This document shows positions 52,258 through 59,704 of a stretch of DNA of 64,000 bases, in pieces (position 1 is the stretch's first letter; each line of letters begins with the position of its first letter). Location: positions 1-64,000 of the forward strand of contig CAYMLO010000027.1 in the NCBI GenBank assembly GCA_964390905.1. Direction: 5' to 3'. Under the pieces are notes generated by a model. That model made no database searches, was not told the origin of the DNA, and saw only the letters and a program-made list of their open reading frames with translations. This DNA is from JAFGLZ01 sp964390905. GTDB lineage: Bacteria > Planctomycetota > Phycisphaerae > UBA1845 > JAFGLZ01. The position numbers and the translations under genes were made by a program.

Positions 52258-52950
52258 CTACGGGAACACGATCTTCGGATCGGAGTGTCTTACGCCGTCG
52301 TTGTCGTGGAACGTGCCGTATTCGGTGACGATGGCACCCTCGGGGCCGCCGAACTGCCAGTGCTTGGCGGTCCTGCGGTTGAGTTTGCAGGACTGCCCGG
52401 GGTCGAGGATGGTCTCGTGAAACGTCGAGACGATCTTCTTCTGATGGGCGGGGATCTTGGCGTACATGTTCTTGGTCGGTTTGCCCTCGTCGTAAACGTA
52501 GCTTCGCCCGTGCCGGACGTGCCAGCCCTCCATTTTCGGTGGCGCCTTGGCCGTCTTGAGGTGATAATGCTCGGGCAGCATCTGGTTGGGCAGCAGGAAC
52601 AGGTCCTGACCGAGGTAGCCGCTCTCCTGATCATTGAGGAACTGGACGGCAGCCAGCCCCAACGTCGTAAACGTGCCCAGGCCGTAGTCCGACACCCACA
52701 GCCGCTCGCGCAAGCCCTTGAAGATCGGGTAGCCGTGGTACTTCATCAGGGCGAGGTAGGCGTCCTTGCCCTTCTCGACGTCGAACTTGCCGTTCGCGTC
52801 GTAGAAGTCGGCGTTCTTGAACGAGATCGACGGCTTCTCGCATCGGCATTCCGCCGCCCTTACGGCGGGCCCCGTCATGGCCAAACCCATTCCCGCCGCG
52901 CCCGTGGCCTTGAGCATCGTCCGCCTGTTCATGCTTCCTGACCGCTTCAT
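52258..52950 (-). CDS. Tat-exported cupin, D-lyxose-isomerase-like
   Basis: The 230-residue protein starts with a twin-arginine signal (NRRTMLKATGAAGMGLAM, cut near AVRAAE). The mature part resembles the D-lyxose ketol-isomerase cupin family. It has FLLPNQMLPEHYHLKT with the metal-binding His pair, then EGWHVRHGRSYVYDEG, STFHETILDPGQ and KHWQFGGPEGAIVTEYGTF. Sugar isomerases of this type normally act in the cytoplasm, so export is odd. The start at 52950 has AAGGAG eight bases upstream. It converges on the activase gene with a 57-base space. Confidence 0.75.
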   Translation of the reverse strand: MKRSGSMNRRTMLKATGAAGMGLAMTGPAVRAAECRCEKPSISFKNADFYDANGKFDVEKGKDAYLALMKYHGYPIFKGLRERLWVSDYGLGTFTTLGLAAVQFLNDQESGYLGQDLFLLPNQMLPEHYHLKTAKAPPKMEGWHVRHGRSYVYDEGKPTKNMYAKIPAHQKKIVSTFHETILDPGQSCKLNRRTAKHWQFGGPEGAIVTEYGTFHDNDGVRHSDPKIVFP

Positions 52951-53103
52951 GTGCGATTCTCCTTCGCTTGGCTCGAGCTCGCCTGACTGTGCAGGCCATC
53001 GCGACCGCGAGGTCCCATGACGTCACGCTCCTCTTATACCCCCGCGCGCTTCGTTCCGACAAGCTTGAGGTGAGGCAAGGGGTACGTGACAATGCAGACA
53101 GGG

Positions 53104-53160
53104 GTCCCCCGTCCTTTTCGAGGGTCCGCGTTCCGCGGACCCTCGAAAAGGACGGGGGAC
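53104..53160. repeat. perfect 27-bp inverted repeat with 3-base loop
   Basis: The left arm 53104-53130 begins GTCCCCCGTCC and ends GGTCCGCG. The loop is TTC, and the right arm 53134-53160 is its exact complement ending GGACGGGGGAC. There is no mismatch. This is far longer than a terminator stem and looks like a REP/MITE-type mobile palindrome. Confidence 0.85.
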
Positions 53161-53203
53161 GGAATGGCGCGCGGACCGTCTCTCGCCGCCGATTCCGTCC
53201 CCC
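53154..53203. repeat. second, overlapping 12-bp inverted repeat
   Basis: GGGGGACGGAAT (53154-53165) pairs exactly with ATTCCGTCCCCC (53192-53203). The left arm re-uses the end of the larger palindrome, giving a mosaic, REP-like structure. Confidence 0.75.
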
Positions 53204-53268
53204 ACCCTTACGATAGCCCGCTCAATTCGCAGCACGCCCCCAGGTAAGAGGCTCTCGGCTCGTCCCCC

Positions 53269-54138
53269 CTACCGGTCAGGCGGGACGCCCGCGTCCTGCC
53301 ACAGCGCCGACAGCTTGTCGCGTGCGACCTCGATGTCGCGCAGCGTGCCCGTCAGCGTCTCGAACATGAACGTCCCGCGATAGTCGGCCCGCCTGAGGGC
53401 CGCGACGAATCCCGGCCAATCAATCGACCCATGAAACGGCGGGAGATGCTGATCGCTCTGCCCGTCGTTGTCGTGCAGGTGCGTGGTGATCGTCCTGGGC
53501 CCGAGCAGCTCGGCCAGTCGCACCGCGCCCAGATCCATCTCGGCGTGCCCGCTGTCGAAGCAGATGCCACACGACTCCGGCGGGAACGGCTCGGCGAACT
53601 CGATAAGCCGGCGCGAATTCCGGCAATCCGTCTCGAGGGCAAGGGTGATGCCCAACCCTTCAGCCCACTGAACGTACTCTGCGAGCTTCCGGCGGATCCT
53701 GTCCATCATCGGCGGCCAAGCGTCCAGATCACGGTCATACGTCAGCCCGGGATGGCACTTGCCGTCCTCGACGATCATCCGATCGGGATCGGCGAACATC
53801 GACATATGGACCACCAAGACACCAGCCCCCAGCTCTGCGGTCAGGTCGAGGTCGCGACGCACGAACGCGTCCATGCGGTCCTGCTGGTCCCCCGCGAGCG
53901 CGTCGAAGCCGAGGTGCACGGACTCGATCGAAATCCCGTTCTGGTGGGCGGCAGCCTTGATCGCATCGATCTCAGCCGGGGTTCCGCGCATGTGATCCCT
54001 GTAGTAGGCCGCGACCTCCACACGGCCAAATCCAGCCTGTCGGGCATCGCGGAAGTGTCGGGCGGAGATGGGCTCGCTCAGCCACAGGCCCAGCGCCGTG
54101 CCGAAATGGGGTCCGGCGGTCTGGTCGACATCAGCCAT
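53269..54138 (-). CDS. sugar phosphate isomerase/epimerase-like TIM-barrel protein
   Basis: The 289-residue protein resembles the xylose isomerase-like TIM-barrel family (AP endonuclease 2 fold). It has FGRVEVAAYYRDH, VHLGFDALAGD, LALETDCRNSRRL, CGICFDSGHAEMDL and TTHLHDNDGQSDQH, whose His, Glu and Asp residues would bind the metal. It starts at the ATG at 54138, with GGAGG seven bases upstream. An isomerase, epimerase or dehydratase acting on sugars or cyclitols is likely. Confidence 0.85.
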   Translation of the reverse strand: MADVDQTAGPHFGTALGLWLSEPISARHFRDARQAGFGRVEVAAYYRDHMRGTPAEIDAIKAAAHQNGISIESVHLGFDALAGDQQDRMDAFVRRDLDLTAELGAGVLVVHMSMFADPDRMIVEDGKCHPGLTYDRDLDAWPPMMDRIRRKLAEYVQWAEGLGITLALETDCRNSRRLIEFAEPFPPESCGICFDSGHAEMDLGAVRLAELLGPRTITTHLHDNDGQSDQHLPPFHGSIDWPGFVAALRRADYRGTFMFETLTGTLRDIEVARDKLSALWQDAGVPPDR

Positions 54139-54386
54139 CTTGAGACCTCCAGTGAACCGCCCAGATCGCGGCAGGTCTCTCAGACAAGCCAGCGACCGCA
54201 TTCAGCAAAACGGGGGGTTCAATAGCGTCCTGAGAACGCCAGCATTGTAATGGATCCGAAGCGCAAGTAACGCCTCTGCCGAATGCTCCGCGCCGTCGCT
54301 TGACGACCTTTCGCAAGGCCCGAGGCGCCCCCTCACGCCCGGACTCAGCCGAGCCCGAGAAAGCCATAGGGAGCGATAATTCAACT

Positions 54387-54415
54387 TGACTCGCCGACCT
54401 GCCGATGGTATTATG
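54387..54415 (+). promoter_or_regulatory. strong sigma-70-type promoter of the DUF134-led operon
   Basis: TTGACT (54387-54392), a 17-base spacer and TATTAT (54410-54415) are the best promoter match in the window. Start of transcription would be near 54422, 19 bases before the ATG at 54441, within the palindrome. Confidence 0.7.
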
Positions 54416-54432
54416 AACGTAGGTTCATAATG
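54411..54432. promoter_or_regulatory. operator-like inverted repeat over the -10 box and start site
   Basis: ATTATGAAC and GTTCATAAT form a perfect 9-bp inverted repeat with a 4-base spacer (GTAG). It covers the -10 box and the predicted transcription start, the place where a repressor would block initiation. The first gene codes a helix-turn-helix protein, so self-repression is a natural guess. Confidence 0.65.
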
Positions 54433-54440
54433 AGTCTGCC

Positions 54441-54827
54441 ATGCCCAGGCCCCCAAGACAACGAATCGTCGCCAGTCAGCCTACCGCGACCGTCTACAAG
54501 CCCGCCGGCGTCCCCGCCCGCCAGCTGCAGTGGATGCAGGTGACGCTGGACGAGTTCGAGGCCATTCGCCTCGTCGACGGCGAGGGGCTGGATCAGGACG
54601 CCGTCGCCGAACGGATGGGGGTCTCTCGGCCGACCGTGACGCGCATCGTGGCCTCGGCGAGGTCGAAGATCGCCAAGGTCCTGGTCAACGGACAGGCGCT
54701 TCTGATCCAAGGCGGGCCGGTCGTGCAGAGGCCCGTCGAGGACGGTTTCGGCATGGGTCGCCGGCAGGGCCGCGGGCGGGGCAGGCGCGGGATGGGACGC
54801 GGCCGGTGTGGGGGCAATGTGGTGTAG
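54441..54827 (+). CDS. DUF134/UPF0251 family DNA-binding protein
   Basis: The 128-residue protein begins MPRPPRQRIV, has YKPAGVPARQLQWMQVTLDE, then EFEAIRLVDGEGLDQDAVAERMGVSRPTVTRIVASARSKIAK in pieces, which is a sigma-70-region-4-like helix-turn-helix typical of DUF134. The C-terminus is Gly/Arg-rich with MGRRQGRGRGRRGMGRGRCGG and one cysteine. Family members lead operons of NifX-like proteins and iron-sulfur MinD ATPases in many anaerobes. It probably regulates the genes that follow by binding the palindrome at 54411-54432. Confidence 0.85.
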   Translation: MPRPPRQRIVASQPTATVYKPAGVPARQLQWMQVTLDEFEAIRLVDGEGLDQDAVAERMGVSRPTVTRIVASARSKIAKVLVNGQALLIQGGPVVQRPVEDGFGMGRRQGRGRGRRGMGRGRCGGNVV

Positions 54828-54890
54828 GCGGCATCAGGCTCGTCCCATGCATGGACGAGTCGATCACGCCAAGAATCGAAGGGCACAGCC

Positions 54891-55253
54891 ATGAAAATCG
54901 CAGTGACGTCGAGCGGACAGGAGTTGGCATCCCAGGTCGATCCTCGCTTTGGCCGGGCCAAGTACTTCGTTGTCGTGGACGAAGAGACCAACGAATTCAC
55001 GGCACATGACAACGGACAAAACCTGGCCGCCGCTCAGGGAGCCGGCATCCAGGCGGGACAGAACGTGGCGGCGTTGGGCGTCGGCGCGGTGGTAACCGGC
55101 AACGTCGGTCCCAAGGCGTTCACGACGCTCAGCGCGGCCGGCGTGAAAATCTACATCGGCGCCAGCGGGTCGGTGAAGGACGTGATCGAGCAGTTTCGCG
55201 CCGGCCAACTCGAATGCGTCGACCAGGCAAACGTCGAAGGACATTGGATGTAA
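54891..55253 (+). CDS. NifX/NifB-C-terminal-like protein (dinitrogenase iron-molybdenum cofactor family)
   Basis: The 120-residue protein has the family start KIAVTSSGQELASQVDPRFGRAKYF in pieces, then ALGVGAVVTGNVGPKAF and an RxGQ-type C-terminal region. In nitrogenase systems these domains carry Fe-S or Fe-Mo cofactor precursors. No nitrogenase genes are nearby, so a role with the MinD ATPases downstream is more likely. Confidence 0.85.
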   Translation: MKIAVTSSGQELASQVDPRFGRAKYFVVVDEETNEFTAHDNGQNLAAAQGAGIQAGQNVAALGVGAVVTGNVGPKAFTTLSAAGVKIYIGASGSVKDVIEQFRAGQLECVDQANVEGHWM

Positions 55254-55343
55254 ACGTCGGCGGGCGCGACACCCGTCGCCGTGAAGGTCGATGGGGGACA
55301 GACTTGAATCCGCTGAAAAGCGGCGAGCAAGAAGGAGATCGTC

Positions 55344-55520
55344 ATGCCACAAGGTGACGGCACAGGACCACAAGGCAAGGGCCCCGGGACGGGCAGAGGA
55401 CGTGGGGGATGCGGTGGCGGCCAGGGACAACGTCCCGGTCGGCGAGGAGCCTCGGGACAAGGGGGCCAAGGCCAAGGGCAAGGCCAAGGTCGCGGCACCG
55501 GTCGAAGGAAGAGCACATAG
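55344..55520 (+). CDS. small Gly/Gln/Arg-rich protein (58 residues)
   Basis: This short gene begins MPQGDGTGPQGKGPGTGRGR and contains GGCGGGQGQ with one cysteine, then GQG repeats and a basic end (GTGRRKST). The opening MPxGDGTGPxGxGPxTGR is shared with the next gene, so it is a truncated or tail-only relative of that family. AAGGAG lies seven bases before the ATG, which argues that it is translated. Confidence 0.7.
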   Translation: MPQGDGTGPQGKGPGTGRGRGGCGGGQGQRPGRRGASGQGGQGQGQGQGRGTGRRKST

Positions 55521-55559
55521 GACAAACGGTTTTCAAAGACATCCACAAGGAGCACTGTC

Positions 55560-55925
55560 ATGCCAGGTGGAGATGGCACTGGCCCTGCCGGAATGGGCCC
55601 GATGACGGGACGCGCCATGGGGTGGTGCGTGGGGAACGCGGGACCGGGTTTCACCCAGATGGGTCCGGGCTTGAGTCCAGGATTCGGTCGCGGGCGAGGC
55701 GGATGGGGGCGCCGCAACTGGTTCTATGCGACCGGCCTAACCGCTTGGCAGCGGGCGGGAATGGCCCAGATCCCACTGACCGGACCTGGCGTCGGACCGT
55801 TCCCCGGCCCGATGACAGAGGAACAGGAGCTCGATGCGCTGAAGGTCCAGGCGGCGTCCCTGGAGAACGCCCTGGCCGGCATCAAGAAGCGGATCGAGGA
55901 ACTCCAGGAAGCGCCAGAGCAGTGA
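55560..55925 (+). CDS. DUF5320-type Gly/Met-rich protein
   Basis: The 121-residue protein starts MPGGDGTGPAGMGPMTGRAM, has a WGRRNWFYATGL segment and ends in a helical coiled-coil-like tail (ALKVQAASLENALAGIKKRIEEL in pieces). DUF5320 proteins accompany NifX-like and MinD-like genes in anaerobes; their function is unknown, but the pattern suggests metal or cofactor handling. AAGGAG precedes the ATG. Confidence 0.75.
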   Translation: MPGGDGTGPAGMGPMTGRAMGWCVGNAGPGFTQMGPGLSPGFGRGRGGWGRRNWFYATGLTAWQRAGMAQIPLTGPGVGPFPGPMTEEQELDALKVQAASLENALAGIKKRIEELQEAPEQ

Positions 55926-55938
55926 TAGGATAGTGTCT

Positions 55939-56793
55939 ATGAAGGTTGCCATCGCGAGCGGCAAAGGCGGCACGGGCAAGACGACCGTGGCGACGAATGT
56001 GGCCCGAGTGGCCGCGGACAGCGGCCACTCGGTTGCGTACCTAGACTGTGACGTCGAAGCACCGAACGGGCACATCTTCCTGAGACCCGAACTCGGGGCC
56101 GCCACGCCCGTCGGGACGCTGATCCCGAAAGTGGACGAGGCCGAGTGCACCTACTGCGGCGCGTGCAGCGAATTCTGCCAATACGGCGCGATCGCTTCGC
56201 TGGAGAAGGTCATTCTCGTCTTTCCTGAGCTGTGCCACGGCTGCGGCGGGTGTTCGATGGTCTGCCCGTTGGAGGCCATCACCGAAGTCCTCCACGAGAC
56301 GGGGCAGATCGAGGTGGGATCAGCCGGATCCGTCGCGTTCGTCCATGGACTGCTGAACGTCGGGCAGGCGATGAGCCCGCCGGTGATCAAGGCCGTCAAG
56401 CGCGCGTGTCCGCCGGTCGATTTCGTGATCCTCGACGCGCCGCCGGGGACGAGCTGTCCGGTCGTCGAAAGCGTCCGCGACTGCGATTACGTGGTGCTCG
56501 TCACGGAGCCGACCCCGTTCGGCCTCAACGATCTGAAACTTGCGGTGGAGATGGTTCGCACGCTGGGCGTGCCGTTCGGGGCCGTCATCAACCGCTCAGA
56601 CATCGGCGACGGACTCACGCAGTCCTACTGCGAGCAAGAAGGCATTGCGGTTCTGGCAGAGATCCCTGATGATCGAAGAATCGCCCAGGCCTACTCGCGT
56701 GGCGAGATGATCTGTGACGCCCTTCCGGAGTATCGCGCGCTTCTCGACGATTTGGTCCGGAAGATCATCAGAAACGTGGAGGAGAAGCTGTGA
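55939..56793 (+). CDS. MinD/Mrp-like ATPase with inserted 2x[4Fe-4S] ferredoxin domain (first)
   Basis: The 284-residue protein has the deviant Walker A motif SGKGGTGKTTVATN at the N-terminus and an inserted ferredoxin domain at residues about 63-110 (CTYCGACSEFCQYGA and CHGCGGCSMVCPLEA). ILDAPPGTSCP, the switch II region, and LVTEPTPFGLNDL follow. It would couple ATP hydrolysis to iron-sulfur cluster or cofactor transfer. It is translationally coupled to a second homologue through a GTGA overlap. Confidence 0.9.
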   Translation: MKVAIASGKGGTGKTTVATNVARVAADSGHSVAYLDCDVEAPNGHIFLRPELGAATPVGTLIPKVDEAECTYCGACSEFCQYGAIASLEKVILVFPELCHGCGGCSMVCPLEAITEVLHETGQIEVGSAGSVAFVHGLLNVGQAMSPPVIKAVKRACPPVDFVILDAPPGTSCPVVESVRDCDYVVLVTEPTPFGLNDLKLAVEMVRTLGVPFGAVINRSDIGDGLTQSYCEQEGIAVLAEIPDDRRIAQAYSRGEMICDALPEYRALLDDLVRKIIRNVEEKL

Positions 56794-57677
56794 AGGAACT
56801 CGTTGTCATTAGCGGCAAGGGCGGAACGGGAAAGACATCCATCGTCGCCTCCTTCGCGTGCCTGACGGATCGGGCCATTGTCGCCGACTGTGACGTGGAC
56901 GCCGCTGATCTGCACCTGGTGCTCGAGCCGGAGATCCGCGAGCGAACGGAGTTCTCTGGTGGATCGCGAGCGACCGTGCTGGATGAGCTCTGCAACGGTT
57001 GCGGGGAGTGTCAGCGCCTTTGCCGATTCGACGCGGTATCCTGCATCCCAGGCACGAATGGATCCGATCGCTTCGCGATCGATCCTGTCGCCTGCGAAGG
57101 GTGTGGGGTTTGCGCCCGTTTCTGTCCAGCTGACGCGATCACGTTCGGCCCGGCCGTTAACGGTGAGTGGTTCGTGTCGGACACGCGACACGGCCCCATG
57201 GTTCACGCAAAGCTCGGCGCGGGCGAAGAGAACTCCGGCAAGCTGGTCAGCGTCGTCCGCAAGCAGGCGAAGAAGATCGCTGAGCAGCGGGGGCTGGACC
57301 TGGTGCTGATTGATGGCTCCCCGGGCATCGGCTGTCCTGTCATCGCCTCGGTAGCCGGCGCGGATCTGGCGCTCGTGGTCACCGAGCCCACGCTGAGCGG
57401 CCTGCACGACCTGCAGCGTGTGGCGGACCTGACCCGACACTTCAAGGTGGGCACGCACGTCTGCATCAACAAGTGGGATCTGAATGAAGACGTCACCCAC
57501 CAGATCGAGAAGCGGGCCGCCGAGCAGGGAATAACGTTGGCCGGTAAGGTTCGTTACGACCGGGCCGTCACGGAAGCACAGATCACGAAGCAGTCGCTTG
57601 TGGAGTACCAGCGCAACGGGGCCGCTGTCGACGTCAGGCGGCTTTGGGACACGGTGCACGAGGGCCTGACGCGCTGA
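56790..57677 (+). CDS. MinD/Mrp-like ATPase with inserted 2x[4Fe-4S] ferredoxin domain (second)
   Basis: The 295-residue paralogue of the preceding gene has ISGKGGTGKTSIVASF, ferredoxin motifs CNGCGECQRLCRFDA and CEGCGVCARFCPADA, then LIDGSPGIGCPV and VVTEPTLSGLHDL. It starts at a GTG overlapping the previous stop. Pairs of this kind probably form heterodimers. The Walker A of this copy ends in Ser rather than Thr. Confidence 0.9.
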   Translation: MKELVVISGKGGTGKTSIVASFACLTDRAIVADCDVDAADLHLVLEPEIRERTEFSGGSRATVLDELCNGCGECQRLCRFDAVSCIPGTNGSDRFAIDPVACEGCGVCARFCPADAITFGPAVNGEWFVSDTRHGPMVHAKLGAGEENSGKLVSVVRKQAKKIAEQRGLDLVLIDGSPGIGCPVIASVAGADLALVVTEPTLSGLHDLQRVADLTRHFKVGTHVCINKWDLNEDVTHQIEKRAAEQGITLAGKVRYDRAVTEAQITKQSLVEYQRNGAAVDVRRLWDTVHEGLTR

Positions 57678-57694
57678 AGAAGGAGAACGACACG

Positions 57695-58033
57695 ATGAAG
57701 ATCGCCATCCCACTCGCTGAGGAACGCCTGTGCATGCACTTCGGTCATTGCGAGCAGTTCGCGCTCGTGACCGTCGACGCACAGTCGAAGGAGGTCCTCG
57801 GTACAGAAAGGCTCACCCCCCCAGCCCATGAGCCCGGCGTCCTGCCACGATGGCTTCACGAGCAAGGCGCCGACATAATTGTCTCCGGTGGCATGGGCCA
57901 GCGAGCCCAGCAGCTGTTCGCCCAAAACGGTATCAGGGTGGTCGTTGGGGTCCAGTCAGGGACCGCGGAGGAGCTCGCCATGGCCTACGTAGACGGCACA
58001 CTGCAGGCGGGAGAGAACATCTGCGACCATTGA
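57695..58033 (+). CDS. NifX-like protein (second)
   Basis: The 112-residue protein has KIAIPLAEERLCMHFGHCEQF, typical of the NifX/NifB family, and VSGGMGQRAQQLFAQNGI. The CMHFGHC segment adds a Cys/His pair absent from the first copy. It is the last gene of the module. GAAGGAGAA precedes the start at 57695. Confidence 0.85.
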   Translation: MKIAIPLAEERLCMHFGHCEQFALVTVDAQSKEVLGTERLTPPAHEPGVLPRWLHEQGADIIVSGGMGQRAQQLFAQNGIRVVVGVQSGTAEELAMAYVDGTLQAGENICDH

Positions 58034-58087
58034 ATCGACTTGTCGCGCCACCCGCGGGCGTCCCCTGCATGCGGCGCCGTCCGCGAC

Positions 58088-59452
58088 TCACTCGAGCACG
58101 TTGACCAAGCAGTGAATCCCGCCCTTGAGCGTGTCGGCGTGGGTGGGAACGTGCACGACCCTGTACGCGAGCGACTCGAGAACCGTCGTGTTCCTCTCGA
58201 CAAGCCCCCTGTCGAAGTCCGTCTGGCCCGAAGGGAAGACCGGCATGAGGGTGATCCGCTGACGGGTCTGGAGATCAACGTAGGGGACGGCGTTCGCGTA
58301 GTACCGGTATCGCATCACGTTGCGTACGGAGGTCTCCAGATCGACCAACCGGTACCCCAGACCTTGCAGCTCTGATCTGAGTTCCGCGAGGAACCGTCGG
58401 ACATCCCTGACCTCCTCGCTGCAGCGCAGTGCACGGGCATCCTCAGCAACGACGCGCGTGACAGCCGCGACGCGACCGGCCAACAAGACAACAGCCTGAT
58501 CCAAATGATACATCAGGCGCGGCTGAAGGCATCCGCGGCCAACGACGATCACGTCGTCCACCTGCAGCGCGGTTTTGATGACCGGAATGATCTCGGCGTC
58601 GGACGGTTTCACGCCGACCAGGGCGTGGGAAGCGGTCCGCGTGGCGCGTAGGACATCGGCGCCACACAGCGCGACACTCCTGCCCTCGACGTTGTCGACA
58701 AGGACGTTGCCGCCCTTGAAGGCGATGGGGACGGAACGCACGCGTAGCCCGACCGCGTCAAGGCCCGTCAGATAGGCGTTGTCACACGCGACCTGGAGGT
58801 CAGACGTGTCGCCGACGGCGCTGAAGTACCTGTGGACGACCGGCGTGATCAACAACGGACCGCCAGACCGCGTCACGCCCACTTCGAAGAGATCCTGAGC
58901 CCACTTGCTGCCGAAGGTGCCTTCCCAGCCCTCGACGTCAACGGGAACCAGCTTGTCTTCGTCGCGGAACAGAAGGTAGATGCGCTTGTCCGCAGGGCAC
59001 TCAACGTCGCGAGCGACCAACCGAATCCTGTCGCGATAGGGCTTATCCTTCAGCTCGGCATGGATGGTTTCGAGACTCGCTCGGCTCAAGAGAACGATGA
59101 TTTCCGTGTATCGGGGCAAGTGCTCCAAGAGCCCGTCAAGCAACCCGAGCGTCGTGTCCTTTCTGTCCAGGGAGACCAAGACCCTCTGCATGGTTCGGTC
59201 ATACTCGGGCGTGATCGAGCACGCCCCAGGGCCGGTCCACGCGCGGTCCTGGGGCGGGGAGGAAGCCGGGGCATCGACCCGCGGCGGGACGAGCCGCGGG
59301 ACAACGGCCCAGGACAGGGCTGACGAGGCCGCAACGACGACCACGAGCACAAAGGCGACGGCCAAGGGACGCCGCCTTGCCGGGACCTGTCCCCCCCGTT
59401 CTCGCGCGGTTCGGGTGGCAGGCACGCCGCGATTTCGTCTGTCAGGTCTCAT
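58088..59452 (-). CDS. membrane-anchored peptidylarginine deiminase/agmatine deiminase-like protein
   Basis: The 454-residue protein has one N-terminal membrane segment (residues about 28-50, PLAVAFVLVVVVAASSALSW) and a soluble domain of the guanidino-modifying enzyme fold. Its FKGGNVLVDN strand, the YHLDQAVVLL segment (His-x-Asp) and the C-terminal GGIHCLVNVLE, with the catalytic Cys448, match the agmatine deiminase/PAD pattern. It would hydrolyse a guanidino group outside the membrane; agmatine, peptidylarginine and other substrates are all possible. No partner gene is next to it. Confidence 0.8.
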   Translation of the reverse strand: MRPDRRNRGVPATRTARERGGQVPARRRPLAVAFVLVVVVAASSALSWAVVPRLVPPRVDAPASSPPQDRAWTGPGACSITPEYDRTMQRVLVSLDRKDTTLGLLDGLLEHLPRYTEIIVLLSRASLETIHAELKDKPYRDRIRLVARDVECPADKRIYLLFRDEDKLVPVDVEGWEGTFGSKWAQDLFEVGVTRSGGPLLITPVVHRYFSAVGDTSDLQVACDNAYLTGLDAVGLRVRSVPIAFKGGNVLVDNVEGRSVALCGADVLRATRTASHALVGVKPSDAEIIPVIKTALQVDDVIVVGRGCLQPRLMYHLDQAVVLLAGRVAAVTRVVAEDARALRCSEEVRDVRRFLAELRSELQGLGYRLVDLETSVRNVMRYRYYANAVPYVDLQTRQRITLMPVFPSGQTDFDRGLVERNTTVLESLAYRVVHVPTHADTLKGGIHCLVNVLE

Positions 59453-59612
59453 TGCTCGGAAAGGCGGACACGTCCGGCGGCTCGCACACAGGGCCTTTCA
59501 TCCGTGGCCACATATCGACCGGTCCCGCCGCGACGTAACGCCAGTACTCCACGCATCTAGTGCCTACGAACAATGTGCACCCGCCCCCCACAACTTGGCC
59601 ATATGCTGCCTA

Positions 59613-59626
59613 TTGCCTGTAGGCAA
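59613..59626. promoter_or_regulatory. inverted repeat upstream of the LuxR-type gene
   Basis: TTGCCT and AGGCAA flank a 2-base spacer (GT), and TGCCTA/TAGGCA overlap it as an alternative pairing. It lies about 80 bases before the regulator gene and may be a binding site. Confidence 0.35.
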
Positions 59627-59704
59627 ACCGGGCCCTCGGCCGATACCGAGGTAGGCGACGATGGGTCCGGGGATCTGGTGAGGGGATACGACGAGGTGAA
59701 CCCG

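Larger units (their letters stand above)
52951..53268. other. 318-base intergenic region with nested inverted repeats
   Basis: The space lies between two minus-strand genes and contains a 57-base perfect hairpin element and an overlapping second inverted repeat, described separately. No gene is seen; the promoter for the cupin gene should lie at its left end. Confidence 0.6.
54139..54440. other. 302-base divergent intergenic region
   Basis: The left part is featureless. The right 60 bases hold a strong promoter and operator for the DUF134 gene, listed separately. Confidence 0.5.
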
